7,456 nucleotides of DNA, taken from contig VGEJ01000121.1 in the NCBI GenBank assembly GCA_016869335.1, positions 1-7,456 of the forward strand, in the 5' to 3' direction. Position 1 is the stretch's first letter. Each line of letters opens with the position of its first letter. The notes under the pieces were generated by a model that was not told the DNA's origin, searched no databases, and saw only the letters and a program-made list of their open reading frames with translations. The position numbers were made by a program, and so were the translations under genes. Shown here in pieces: positions 1 to 6,369 of the stretch. Origin of the DNA: Alphaproteobacteria bacterium (GTDB lineage Bacteria; Pseudomonadota; Alphaproteobacteria; VGEJ01).

Positions 1-238
1 CCTGGCACGGCACCTCGAGGGCTGGGTCGGGGGGGCGAGCGGAATCACCCGGCTCCGCCACCGGCAGGCGCTGACCGAGTGCGCTCAGGCGTTGGAGCGG
101 ATGGGCGAGGCGGCGACCACCGAACTCCGCGCCGAGGAGCTGCGGCTGGCGCTGCGCGCGCTCGGGCGCGTCACCGGGGAAGTTGACATCGAGGAGGTCC
201 TCGACATCATCTTCCGCGATTTCTGCGTCGGGAAGTAG
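1..238 (+). CDS. mnmE: tRNA uridine-5-carboxymethylaminomethyl GTPase MnmE, C-terminal end (partial)
   Basis: The reading frame is open from base 2 and ends at the TAG at 236-238, giving the last 78 residues of MnmE; the start lies outside the window. The fragment is the C-terminal part of the alpha-helical domain, running through TRLRHRQALTEC and ELRLALRALGRVTGEVDIEEVLDIIF to the terminal FCVGK. This ending is the family's C-(I/L/V)-G-K motif, whose cysteine is conserved and needed for modification; here Ile is replaced by Val. MnmE is a K+-activated GTPase that works in the cytoplasm as a heterotetramer with MnmG to put the (carboxymethyl)aminomethyl group on U34 of certain tRNAs. Its partner mnmG follows after only 9 bp, and the mnmE stop is in frame with mnmG. 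Identification is firm despite the short length because of the diagnostic C terminus and the neighbour. Confidence 0.95.
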   Translation, partial: LARHLEGWVGGASGITRLRHRQALTECAQALERMGEAATTELRAEELRLALRALGRVTGEVDIEEVLDIIFRDFCVGK

Positions 239-239
239 G

Positions 240-255
240 CGTTTCACGTGGAACA
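240..255 (+). other. parS: parS-like ParB binding site overlapping the mnmG start codon
   Basis: The 16-mer CGTTTCACGTGGAACA matches the near-universal chromosomal parS consensus TGTTTCACGTGAAACA at 14 of 16 positions. The differences are C for T at the outer left base and G for A at position 12. The CACGTG centre and the GTTTCAC half-site are intact, and the right half (GTGGAAC) is a variant commonly seen in functional parS sites. The GTG at 248-250 within the CACGTG core is the proposed mnmG start codon, so the site covers the junction between mnmE and mnmG. ParB encoded at 3531-4403 would be the ligand. Binding is inferred from the match, not shown. Confidence 0.8.
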
Positions 256-2143
256 CCGCCAGTCAAACGAGGATGCCGCTCACGTCGATGTCGTCGTGGT
301 CGGCGGCGGGCACGCTGGCTGCGAGGCGGCGGCTGCAGCCGCGCGCCTCGGCGCGCGGACGCTGCTCCTCACCCAGCGGCTCGACACGATCGGCGAGATG
401 TCTTGCAACCCGGCGATCGGTGGCCTCGGCAAGGGCCACCTGGTGCGCGAGATCGACGCGCTTGACGGCGTGATGGGCCGCGCCGCCGATGCGGCCGGCA
501 TCCAGTTCCGCGTGCTCAATCGCAGCAAGGGTCCGGCCGTGCGCGGGCCGCGCGCCCAGGCCGACCGGGCGCTTTACAAGACCGCTGTGCAGCGCCTCTT
601 GGCAGAGCAGCGCAACCTGAGCCTAGCCGCGGCTGGCGTCGAGGACCTCTTGATCGAGAAGGGGGCGGTGACGGGGGTGCGCGTCGCGGGCGGGCGCACG
701 GTGCGGTGCGCGGCCGTGGTCTTGACCACGGGGACATTCCTGCGCGGCGTCATCCACGTTGGCGAGCAGCGCCACGAGGCCGGGCGGATCGGCGAGGCGC
801 CGGCGATCGCCCTGGCGGACACCCTGAGGCGCGCCGGCTTTGGTATGGGGCGACTTAAGACCGGGACGCCGCCCCGACTCGCACGCGACAGCATTGCGTG
901 GCAGGGGCTCGAGGTGCAGCGCGGGGACCAGCCGCCGGTGCCGTTCTCGTTCCTGACCCAGCATATCGGGCAGGCGCAGGTGCCCTGCCACATCACGGCG
1001 ACCACCCCGGAGACGCACGCGCTCATCCGCGCCAATCTGGCGCGCTCGCCGACGTACTCGGGCCAGATCCAAGGGGTTGGCCCGCGCTACTGCCCCTCGA
1101 TCGAGGACAAGGTGGTGCGCTTTGCCGAGCGCGACCGGCATCAGGTTTTTCTCGAGCCCGAGGGGTTGGAGTCCGAGGTCATCTACCCGAACGGCATCTC
1201 GACTGCGCTACCGGCCGAGGTCCAGGTGGCGCTGGTTCGCACCGTGCCGGGACTCGAACGGGCACGTGTCCTGCGTGCCGGGTATGCCATCGAGTACGAC
1301 TTCGTCGACCCGCGCGAGCTCTGGCCGACGCTCGAAACGCGGCGTCTGGCGGGGTTGTTCCTGGCCGGCCAGATCAATGGCACGACGGGGTACGAGGAAG
1401 CCGCGGGGCAGGGCGTCATCGCCGGGGTCAACGCGGCGCGACGAGCCGGCGGACAGGACGGCGCCGTGCTGACCCGGGCCGAGGCGTACATCGGCGTGAT
1501 GATCGACGACCTGGTGAGCCGCGGCACCGCGGAACCTTACCGGATGTTCACCTCGCGTGCCGAGTACCGGCTGACCCTTCGCGCCGATAACGCCGATCAG
1601 CGGCTGACGCCGCGCGGCATCGAGTGGGGTTGCGTCGGTGCGGCGCGCGCCGCGGTGCACGGCGCCAGGGCCGCGAGTCTGGAGGCGGGGCGGGGGCTGC
1701 TCGGCCAGCTGACGTTGACGCCGAATCAGGCGCAGGGCCACGGCCTTGCCGTGAATGGCGACGGAGTGCGGCGCACGGGACTGAACCTGCTCGCCTATCC
1801 CGGCATGTCGGTGGCGCGCCTGCGGGTCATCTGGCCCGCGCTCGGCGCGCTCGCGCCCAGCGTTGTCGAGCAGCTCGAGATCGAGGCGCTGTATGCCGGC
1901 TATCTACAGCGGCAGGAGGCCGATATCGCGGCATTCGAGCGCGATGAGGCGCTCGCTCTGCCCGGCGATCTCGACTACGAGGCGATCGGCGGTTTGTCGA
2001 GCGAGGTGCGGACCAAGCTGAGCGGCGCGCGGCCAGTCTCGCTCGGCCAGGCCGCGCGCATCGCTGGGGTGACACCGGCGGCGCTGACCGCGCTGCTCGG
2101 TCATGTGCGGCGGAGCGGTGGCCGCGGCCTTCGGCGCGGCTGA
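248..2143 (+). CDS. mnmG: tRNA uridine-5-carboxymethylaminomethyl modification enzyme MnmG (GidA)
   Basis: This FAD-dependent enzyme acts with MnmE to install the aminomethyl or carboxymethylaminomethyl group at C5 of wobble U34 in tRNAs, using methylene-tetrahydrofolate and NADH. The 631-residue length is normal for the long-form MnmG. Visible signatures are the dinucleotide-binding GGGHAGCEAA (19-28), MSCNPAIGG (51-59), GRLKTGTPPR (201-210), the conserved-cysteine segment YCPSIEDK (281-288), AGQINGTTGYEEAAGQG (373-389), and the PYRMFTSRAEYRL block (430-442). The C-terminal helical MnmE/tRNA-binding region carries LSSEVRTKL and ends near 617. The GTG at 248 is the first usable start: the frame upstream reads TAG-GCG-TTT-CAC with no other initiator, and only a weak AGG (237-239) or GGGAAG (230-235) could serve as ribosome binding site. 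The start lies within a parS-like site. The 3' end overlaps rsmG by 41 bp. Confidence 0.97.
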   Translation: MEHRQSNEDAAHVDVVVVGGGHAGCEAAAAAARLGARTLLLTQRLDTIGEMSCNPAIGGLGKGHLVREIDALDGVMGRAADAAGIQFRVLNRSKGPAVRGPRAQADRALYKTAVQRLLAEQRNLSLAAAGVEDLLIEKGAVTGVRVAGGRTVRCAAVVLTTGTFLRGVIHVGEQRHEAGRIGEAPAIALADTLRRAGFGMGRLKTGTPPRLARDSIAWQGLEVQRGDQPPVPFSFLTQHIGQAQVPCHITATTPETHALIRANLARSPTYSGQIQGVGPRYCPSIEDKVVRFAERDRHQVFLEPEGLESEVIYPNGISTALPAEVQVALVRTVPGLERARVLRAGYAIEYDFVDPRELWPTLETRRLAGLFLAGQINGTTGYEEAAGQGVIAGVNAARRAGGQDGAVLTRAEAYIGVMIDDLVSRGTAEPYRMFTSRAEYRLTLRADNADQRLTPRGIEWGCVGAARAAVHGARAASLEAGRGLLGQLTLTPNQAQGHGLAVNGDGVRRTGLNLLAYPGMSVARLRVIWPALGALAPSVVEQLEIEALYAGYLQRQEADIAAFERDEALALPGDLDYEAIGGLSSEVRTKLSGARPVSLGQAARIAGVTPAALTALLGHVRRSGGRGLRRG

Positions 2144-2735
2144 GTTCCGCGCCGCGACCGGCGTTTCACGTGAAACGATTGCGCGCCTGGAGCGCTATGT
2201 CGCCCTGCTCGCGCGCTGGAATCGTGCGGTCAATCTGGTCGCCGCGACCAGCCTGGCGGATGTCTGGCGGCGCCACTTCCTGGACAGCGCCCAGCTCTTA
2301 CCGTTGGCGCCGTCCGGCGCCCGCGCATGGCTCGACCTCGGCAGCGGCGCGGGCCTGCCCGGCCTGGTGCTGGCGGCCCTCGGTGCGCCGGAGGTCCACT
2401 TGATCGAGAGCGATGCCCGGAAGTGTGCCTTCGTCACCGTCGCCGCCGGCGAGATGGGGGTGAGTGTGCGCGTCCACCGGCAGCGGATCGAGCGCGTTGT
2501 GCCCTGGCCAGCCGATGTCGTAGTCGCGCGGGCCGTGGCGCCGCTACCGCGGCTCCTCGATCTTGCCGCCCCGTTCTTCGGTCCGACGACCGTCGGTCTG
2601 TTCCTAAAGGGCGAAGATGTGGAGAGGGAATTGACCGTGGCCACACGATCTTGGAGAATGCACGCCGAGCGTATCGCCAGCCGCTCTGACAAGTCCGGGG
2701 TGATCGTGAGGATCCAGAGGCTCTCGCGTGTCTGA
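2103..2735 (+). CDS. rsmG: 16S rRNA (guanine(527)-N7)-methyltransferase RsmG (GidB)
   Basis: RsmG methylates N7 of G527 in the 530 loop of 16S rRNA using S-adenosylmethionine; loss in other bacteria gives low-level streptomycin resistance. The 210-residue protein has the family order. It begins with VSRETIARLERYVALLARWN (21-40), continues with NLVAATS (44-50) and the conserved RRHFLDS (56-62), then the SAM-binding glycine loop LDLGSGAGLPG (77-87). After that come the acidic IESDARKCAF (101-110), VARAVAPL (141-148) and LFLKG (166-170). The annotated ATG at 2103 lies inside mnmG and has no evident Shine-Dalgarno sequence. A GTG at 2118 in the same frame is an alternative start that would remove five residues. 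Codons 21-25 form a perfect parS site. The gene overlaps parA by 8 bp. Function is clear; only the exact start is uncertain. Confidence 0.95.
   Translation: MCGGAVAAAFGAAEFRAATGVSRETIARLERYVALLARWNRAVNLVAATSLADVWRRHFLDSAQLLPLAPSGARAWLDLGSGAGLPGLVLAALGAPEVHLIESDARKCAFVTVAAGEMGVSVRVHRQRIERVVPWPADVVVARAVAPLPRLLDLAAPFFGPTTVGLFLKGEDVERELTVATRSWRMHAERIASRSDKSGVIVRIQRLSRV
2162..2177 (+). other. parS: parS centromere-like ParB binding site inside rsmG
   Basis: CGTTTCACGTGAAACG is a perfect 16-bp inverted repeat. Its central 14 bases are identical to the parS consensus core GTTTCACGTGAAAC; only the two outermost bases (C/G in place of T/A) differ. It lies in the 5' part of rsmG, where it encodes V-S-R-E-T. 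Those codons end in T or A (GTT, TCA, CGT, GAA) in a gene that otherwise strongly prefers G or C at third positions, which indicates selection on the DNA itself. The cognate parA and parB begin about 0.55 kb and 1.35 kb downstream. The known role of such sites is to nucleate ParB loading and CTP-driven sliding so that ParA can segregate the origin region. Confidence 0.93.
2716..2720 (+). promoter_or_regulatory. Ribosome binding site for parA
   Basis: AGAGG lies 7 bases before the GTG at 2728, a good Shine-Dalgarno match and spacing. It supports the GTG as the parA start in preference to the GTG at 2755 (Val10), and shows that parA can initiate on its own although it overlaps the end of rsmG. 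Confidence 0.65.
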
Positions 2736-3534
2736 GCACGGTGCCGCTACACCGGTGCCGCGGATCATCGCAATCGCCAACCAGAAGGGCGGAGTGGGCA
2801 AGACCACGACAGCGATCAACTTGGCGACAGCGCTGGCGGCCTCTGGCCGCTGCTGCCTGCTGATCGACGCCGACCCGCAGGGTAACGCCTCGACCGGCCT
2901 CGGCATCGATCAGCACCGCCGCAGCATCACGGCCTACGAGGTGGTGACGGGCACGGCGACGTTGCGCCAAGCCTCGGTCGCGACGGCCATCCCGGGGCTT
3001 GCCGTCGTGCCGGCGACGGTCGACCTGATCGGCGCCGAGCTCGAGCTGGTGAGCCTGCCACGGCGCGAGTACCGGCTACGGGACGCACTCCAGATCGAGG
3101 AGATCACCCGCGACTATGTCCTGATCGACTGCCCGCCCTCGCTTGGTCTCTTGACCCTGAATGCGCTGGTGGCCGCGGACTCGGTTCTGGTTCCGCTGCA
3201 ATGCGAGTTCTTTGCCCTGCAGGGCCTGAGTCAGCTCTTGCGCTCGATTGAGCGCATAAGGCAGTCTTTCAATCCCAGACTAGGCGTCCTTGGCGTCGTG
3301 TTGACCATGTTCGACCGCCGCAACAATCTTTCCGAGCAGGTCGCCCAGGATGTTCGCTCGTTTCTCGGCGCAACGGTCTATGACACGGTCATTCCGCGGA
3401 ACGTCCGCATGTCAGAGGCGCCCTCGCACGGCCAGCCCGCGCTGCTCTACGATTTCCACTGCGCCGGCAGCCAGGCCTACATCCAGCTGGCGCGCGAGGT
3501 GCTGCGCCGCGAAGGGGCACTGGTCGCCGCATGA
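2728..3534 (+). CDS. parA: Chromosome partitioning ATPase ParA (Soj)
   Basis: ParA is a deviant-Walker ATPase that binds DNA non-specifically as an ATP dimer and is released by ParB, moving ParB-parS complexes and hence the replicated origin. The 268-residue protein shows the deviant Walker A KGGVGKTT (20-27, with signature Lys20 and Lys25), the Walker A' LLIDADPQGN (44-53), and Walker B VLIDCPPS (131-138). The later segment with FDRRNNLSEQV and the ending IPRNVRMSEAPSHGQP is typical of chromosomal Soj/ParA. There is no N-terminal helix-turn-helix domain, so it is the short chromosomal type and not the plasmid P1 type. The GTG start has an AGAGG site 7 bases upstream. It overlaps rsmG by 8 bp and shares an ATGA junction with parB, so ParA and ParB should be made together. 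Confidence 0.97.
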   Translation: MSEHGAATPVPRIIAIANQKGGVGKTTTAINLATALAASGRCCLLIDADPQGNASTGLGIDQHRRSITAYEVVTGTATLRQASVATAIPGLAVVPATVDLIGAELELVSLPRREYRLRDALQIEEITRDYVLIDCPPSLGLLTLNALVAADSVLVPLQCEFFALQGLSQLLRSIERIRQSFNPRLGVLGVVLTMFDRRNNLSEQVAQDVRSFLGATVYDTVIPRNVRMSEAPSHGQPALLYDFHCAGSQAYIQLAREVLRREGALVAA

Positions 3535-4403
3535 GTGAGGACCCGCGCGTCAAAGGACTCGGCCGCGGCCTGTCGGCGCTGTTCGGCGAGCAGGCGAGCG
3601 ACCTCGCCGATGCCGATCGCCTGCGGGCGGCGCGCGAGGTGCCGATCGCGCAGCTCCGCGCGAATCCCCGCCAGCCGCGGCGCCTGTTCGACGAGGCCGA
3701 GCTCGAGTCGCTGGTCCAGTCCATCCGCGCTCAGGGCATCCTGCAGCCCATTCTGGTGCGCCGCGTGCCGGGCGAGGGCGGTGCCTACGAGATCGTCGCC
3801 GGCGAGCGGCGCTGGCGCGCCGCGCAGCGGGCGCAGCTCCACCACGTCCCGGTGCTGGTACGCGATCTGACCGATTCCGATGCGCTCGGCATCGCGCTGA
3901 TCGAGAATCTGCAGCGCCAGGACCTGACGGCGCTCGAGGAGGCCGATGCCTACGCGCGACTCGCCGAGGAGTTCGGCCAGACGCAAGACCAGATCGCCCG
4001 CGCCGTGGGCAAGAGCCGCAGTCATGTCGCCAACATGCTGCGTCTCTTGGGCCTGCCCGAGCCGGTGCGGGCGATGCTGGCGGACGGCCGTCTCACGGCC
4101 GGGCACGCGCGGCCCCTGGTCGGCCACGCTGACGCCGAGACGCTGGCCAACGCCATCGTTGCGCGCGGGCTCAACGTGCGCCAAGCCGAGGAGCTCGGCC
4201 GAGCGCCGGCGCACAAGCTGCGGCGGCGGCCCAAGCGCGCGCCCGATCCCAACACCCGCGCGCTCGAGCGCGACCTGAGCGCTGCGCTCGGTCTCGGAGT
4301 TTCAATCGCCGATCGCGGCACCAAGGGCGGCGTGCTGGCGATCCGCTATCAGAGGCTCGATCAGCTCGACGAGGTCTGCCGTCGGCTTTGCCTGCGCACC
4401 TAG
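3531..4403 (+). CDS. parB: Chromosome partitioning protein ParB (Spo0J family CTPase)
   Basis: ParB binds parS, loads as a CTP-dependent sliding clamp and stimulates ParA ATPase. The 290 residues show all expected parts in order. The N-terminal ParA-contact motif GLGRGLSALFGE is at 9-20. The ParB/Srx-like CTP-binding domain starts with the NPRQPRRLFDE segment (45-55) and includes GERRWRAA (91-98) and ENLQRQDL (125-132). The helix-turn-helix is at about 150-173 (QDQIARAVGKSRSHVANMLRLL), followed by GHAR (191-194). The C-terminal dimerisation domain is at about 241-290, after an Arg/Lys-rich linker (RRRPKRAP). The family often has Asn where the motif here reads DLT at 131-133, a mild change. 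The ATG overlaps the parA stop as ATGA; an AAGG-type sequence lies 13 bases upstream, so coupling is likely. Two candidate binding sites lie in the same operon. The stop codon is one base from the stop of the opposing gene. Confidence 0.97.
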   Translation: MSEDPRVKGLGRGLSALFGEQASDLADADRLRAAREVPIAQLRANPRQPRRLFDEAELESLVQSIRAQGILQPILVRRVPGEGGAYEIVAGERRWRAAQRAQLHHVPVLVRDLTDSDALGIALIENLQRQDLTALEEADAYARLAEEFGQTQDQIARAVGKSRSHVANMLRLLGLPEPVRAMLADGRLTAGHARPLVGHADAETLANAIVARGLNVRQAEELGRAPAHKLRRRPKRAPDPNTRALERDLSAALGLGVSIADRGTKGGVLAIRYQRLDQLDEVCRRLCLRT

Positions 4404-4404
4404 A

Positions 4405-5319
4405 CTACTCTCGGCGCGGCGGCAGGGCGATGCCGGTCAGCGCCGCGAACACCTTGACAACCGCGGAGTCGTCTTCGCCGCCAAGGCCAGCGGCGGCCGC
4501 GGCCAGGAACTGCTGGTGCGCCGCCGCCGTCAGCGGCAGCGGGAACACCTCGCGGCGCGCGCTGTCGAGTACGATGCCGAGATCCTTGACGAAGATGTTG
4601 ACGGCGCTCTGCGGCTCGTAGTCGCCCGCCAGGATGTGCGGCACCCGGTTCTGGAACATCCAGGACGAGCCGGCGCTGTTGCTGATCACGTCGTAGAGCT
4701 GGGCGGCATCGCAGCCGGCGCGGATGCCGAACGCCATGGCCTCGGCGGCGGCCGCGATGTGGACGCCGGCGAGGAGCTGGTTGATCATCTTGATGGTGGA
4801 GCCGGCGCCGGGCGCGTCGCCCAGGCGATAGACCCGTTCGGCCACGGCGGCGAGGATCGGCTCGGCGCGGCCGAATGCTGCACCCGAGCCCGAGGCCATG
4901 ACGGTCAGTTTGCCGCTCGCGGCCCGCTGCACGCCACCGCTCAGCGGAGCATCGAGGAAAACGAGGCCGAGCGCCGCCAGGCGCTCACCGAGCGCGCGGG
5001 CAAAGCCTGGCGCGACCGTCGCGCACTGCATGACCAGCGCGCCTGGCGGCAGAGCGGCCGCGGCGCCGTTGTCTCCGCACAGCACCTGCTCGACCTGCTC
5101 GGCCGAAACCACCAGGACGATCAGGTGCTCGACCTTGCCGGCGAGGGCGGCCGGGGTTGCCGCGCTGCGGCCGCCGGCCGCACCGAGCGCGGCTAGCGCG
5201 GCGGATCGGACATCGAATCCAACGACCGGGAAACCCGCGTGCAGAAGGCTCTGCGCCACCCCCATGCCCATCGCGCCAAGCCCGATGATCCCGACCGGCG
5301 GCTTGGCCTGCTCGCTCAT
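4405..5319 (-). CDS. ltnD: NAD-dependent beta-hydroxyacid dehydrogenase, probable L-threonate dehydrogenase
   Basis: A 304-residue member of the 3-hydroxyisobutyrate/6-phosphogluconate dehydrogenase superfamily. The N-terminal Rossmann fold has GIIGLGAMGMGVAQSLL (10-26) and an Asp after beta-2 (FDVR, 35-38), which suggests NAD rather than NADP. The substrate-binding motif is DAPLSGG (123-129). The catalytic-lysine segment is GAGSTIKMINQLLAGVHIAA (171-190), with Lys177. Features characteristic of LtnD are HIAAAAEAMAFGIRAG, SAGSSWMFQNRVPHIL (215-230), IFVKDLG (242-248) and GEDDSAVVKVF (281-291). LtnD oxidises L-threonate to 2-oxo-tetronate. Its usual pathway partners (a DUF1537 kinase and an aldolase-type OtnC) are not in the window, so the physiological substrate is less sure than the family. 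The start is supported by AAGGGAG 5 bases upstream. It follows holA after 24 bp and is probably cotranscribed with it. Confidence 0.85.
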   Translation of the reverse strand: MSEQAKPPVGIIGLGAMGMGVAQSLLHAGFPVVGFDVRSAALAALGAAGGRSAATPAALAGKVEHLIVLVVSAEQVEQVLCGDNGAAAALPPGALVMQCATVAPGFARALGERLAALGLVFLDAPLSGGVQRAASGKLTVMASGSGAAFGRAEPILAAVAERVYRLGDAPGAGSTIKMINQLLAGVHIAAAAEAMAFGIRAGCDAAQLYDVISNSAGSSWMFQNRVPHILAGDYEPQSAVNIFVKDLGIVLDSARREVFPLPLTAAAHQQFLAAAAAGLGGEDDSAVVKVFAALTGIALPPRRE

Positions 5320-5324
5320 GGACG

Positions 5325-5331
5325 CTCCCTT
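5325..5331 (-). promoter_or_regulatory. Ribosome binding site for the ltnD-like gene
   Basis: Read on the minus strand, AAGGGAG ends 5 bases before the ATG at 5319. It is the strongest Shine-Dalgarno sequence noticed in the window, and lies in the 24-bp gap after holA. It fixes the start and suggests independent, efficient translation instead of the overlap coupling used by the upstream genes. Confidence 0.7.
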
Positions 5332-5343
5332 CGCTCGTAGCGG

Positions 5344-6369
5344 CTAGGACCTACGGGCGGCGTGGGCGATGCGGGTGAGCGTATAGCCGCACACCGCCGC
5401 GGCCGGAATACCACTGGTCTTGCACACGATCTCGGCCTTTAGCACCAGCTCGAGCACGACCAGCAGCTTGGCGCTCGACCAGGTGCGCAGCGCGGCGCGA
5501 AAGGCCGGCTGCTGGCGAAAAAAGACGGGCGGTCGCAGTGCCGCCATCGCCGCCTCGGGCGTGGCGCCGCGCTCGCGCTGCGCGGTGGCCTCGAGCAGGC
5601 GGTGCAGGTGACGCATGACCGCGCGCAACACGCCGATCGCCGACTCGCCCTGCTGGAAGGCCTTGTCAAGGAGGCGGCTCAGGGCGGCGTGCTCACCGCC
5701 GGCGACCGCGGCGGCGATGTCATCGAGCGTCAACTCGGTGACGTCGCCGGTCACCGCCTCGGCATCGGCGAGGCCGATCGCGGCGCCCCCGCCCGCCGCG
5801 TAGAGGATGAGCTTCTCGATCTCGCGGCGCACGAGCTGGCGGTCGCCGCCGAGGCGCTGGCCGAGGAACGCCAGGGTCTCGGGCGTGGCACGGGCACCGT
5901 GCTCGGCGAGAATGCCCTGCATGACGCGCTCGAGCGACTCGCCTTCCTCGGGGTAGCACGCAATCGCCACCGCCGCGGCAGCGGCCTCGAACAGCCGGCG
6001 CAGCGGGGCGCGCGCCGCGAGATCGCCGGCCTCGATCAAAAGAAAGGAGCCGGGCCCGGTGCCACCGAGGGCGTGCTCGACCGCATCGATCGGCGCCTCG
6101 CCGGGGCCGCGCACCCAGACCAGGCGCCGCCCGCCGCCGAATGCCAGCGCCCGTGTCTCATCGCTCAGGCGCGCGGGGTCGTCGCGCACGCCGGCCGGCG
6201 TCAGTTGAGCGACCCGAAAGGCATCGCCGAGGTCGCCGGCGACGGCACGGGCGAGCAAGTCGGCGCGCTCCCGCACGAGGCCCTGGTCTGGCCCGAACAC
6301 CAGTGCACCACCGAGGGTCGCTGGCGGCGCGCGGAGCAGGCGCTCGATCTCGCGCGGCGCCGGCTTCAT
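5344..6369 (-). CDS. holA: DNA polymerase III subunit delta HolA
   Basis: Delta is the wrench of the clamp loader: it opens the beta sliding clamp during loading at primed DNA. The 341-residue length is normal. Evidence includes the N-terminal LVFGPDQGLVRERADLLA (23-40), typical of alphaproteobacterial delta, and the beta-strand SFLLIEAGDL (108-117) of the degenerate AAA+ core. CYPEEGESLERVM (138-150) precedes the lid domain, which contains LGGDRQLVRREIEKLILYAGG-like sequence (173-194). VTGDVTELTLDDI (206-218) introduces the C-terminal collar domain, with GESAIGVLRAVMRHLHRLL (241-259) and FFRQQPAFRAALRTW (283-297). As expected for delta, no functional Walker A is present. The ATG overlaps the lptE stop as ATGA. 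In many alphaproteobacteria holA lies next to parB in convergent orientation; here one extra gene separates them. Confidence 0.93.
   Translation of the reverse strand: MKPAPREIERLLRAPPATLGGALVFGPDQGLVRERADLLARAVAGDLGDAFRVAQLTPAGVRDDPARLSDETRALAFGGGRRLVWVRGPGEAPIDAVEHALGGTGPGSFLLIEAGDLAARAPLRRLFEAAAAAVAIACYPEEGESLERVMQGILAEHGARATPETLAFLGQRLGGDRQLVRREIEKLILYAAGGGAAIGLADAEAVTGDVTELTLDDIAAAVAGGEHAALSRLLDKAFQQGESAIGVLRAVMRHLHRLLEATAQRERGATPEAAMAALRPPVFFRQQPAFRAALRTWSSAKLLVVLELVLKAEIVCKTSGIPAAAVCGYTLTRIAHAARRS

Noticed and set aside
623..1141. 172-codon open frame antisense to mnmG
   Set aside because: It is Arg/Ala/Pro/His-rich, lacks domains, and sits opposite a conserved coding segment.
1263..1268. 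Another CACGTG hexamer inside mnmG as a third parS candidate
   Set aside because: Its flanks (GGG before, TCC after) do not match the required GTTT/AAAC arms; only the six-base centre is shared, which is expected by chance.
898..1590. Second + strand frame of 230 codons inside mnmG
   Set aside because: It is a frame-shifted shadow of mnmG, rich in Arg/Gly/Ala, with no motif.
4415..4447. Inverted repeat CGCGGCG/CGCCGCG near the parB-ltnD junction as a terminator
   Set aside because: The 7-bp stem has a 19-nt loop, lies inside the ltnD coding end, has no T tract on either strand, and such repeats are frequent in DNA this GC-rich.
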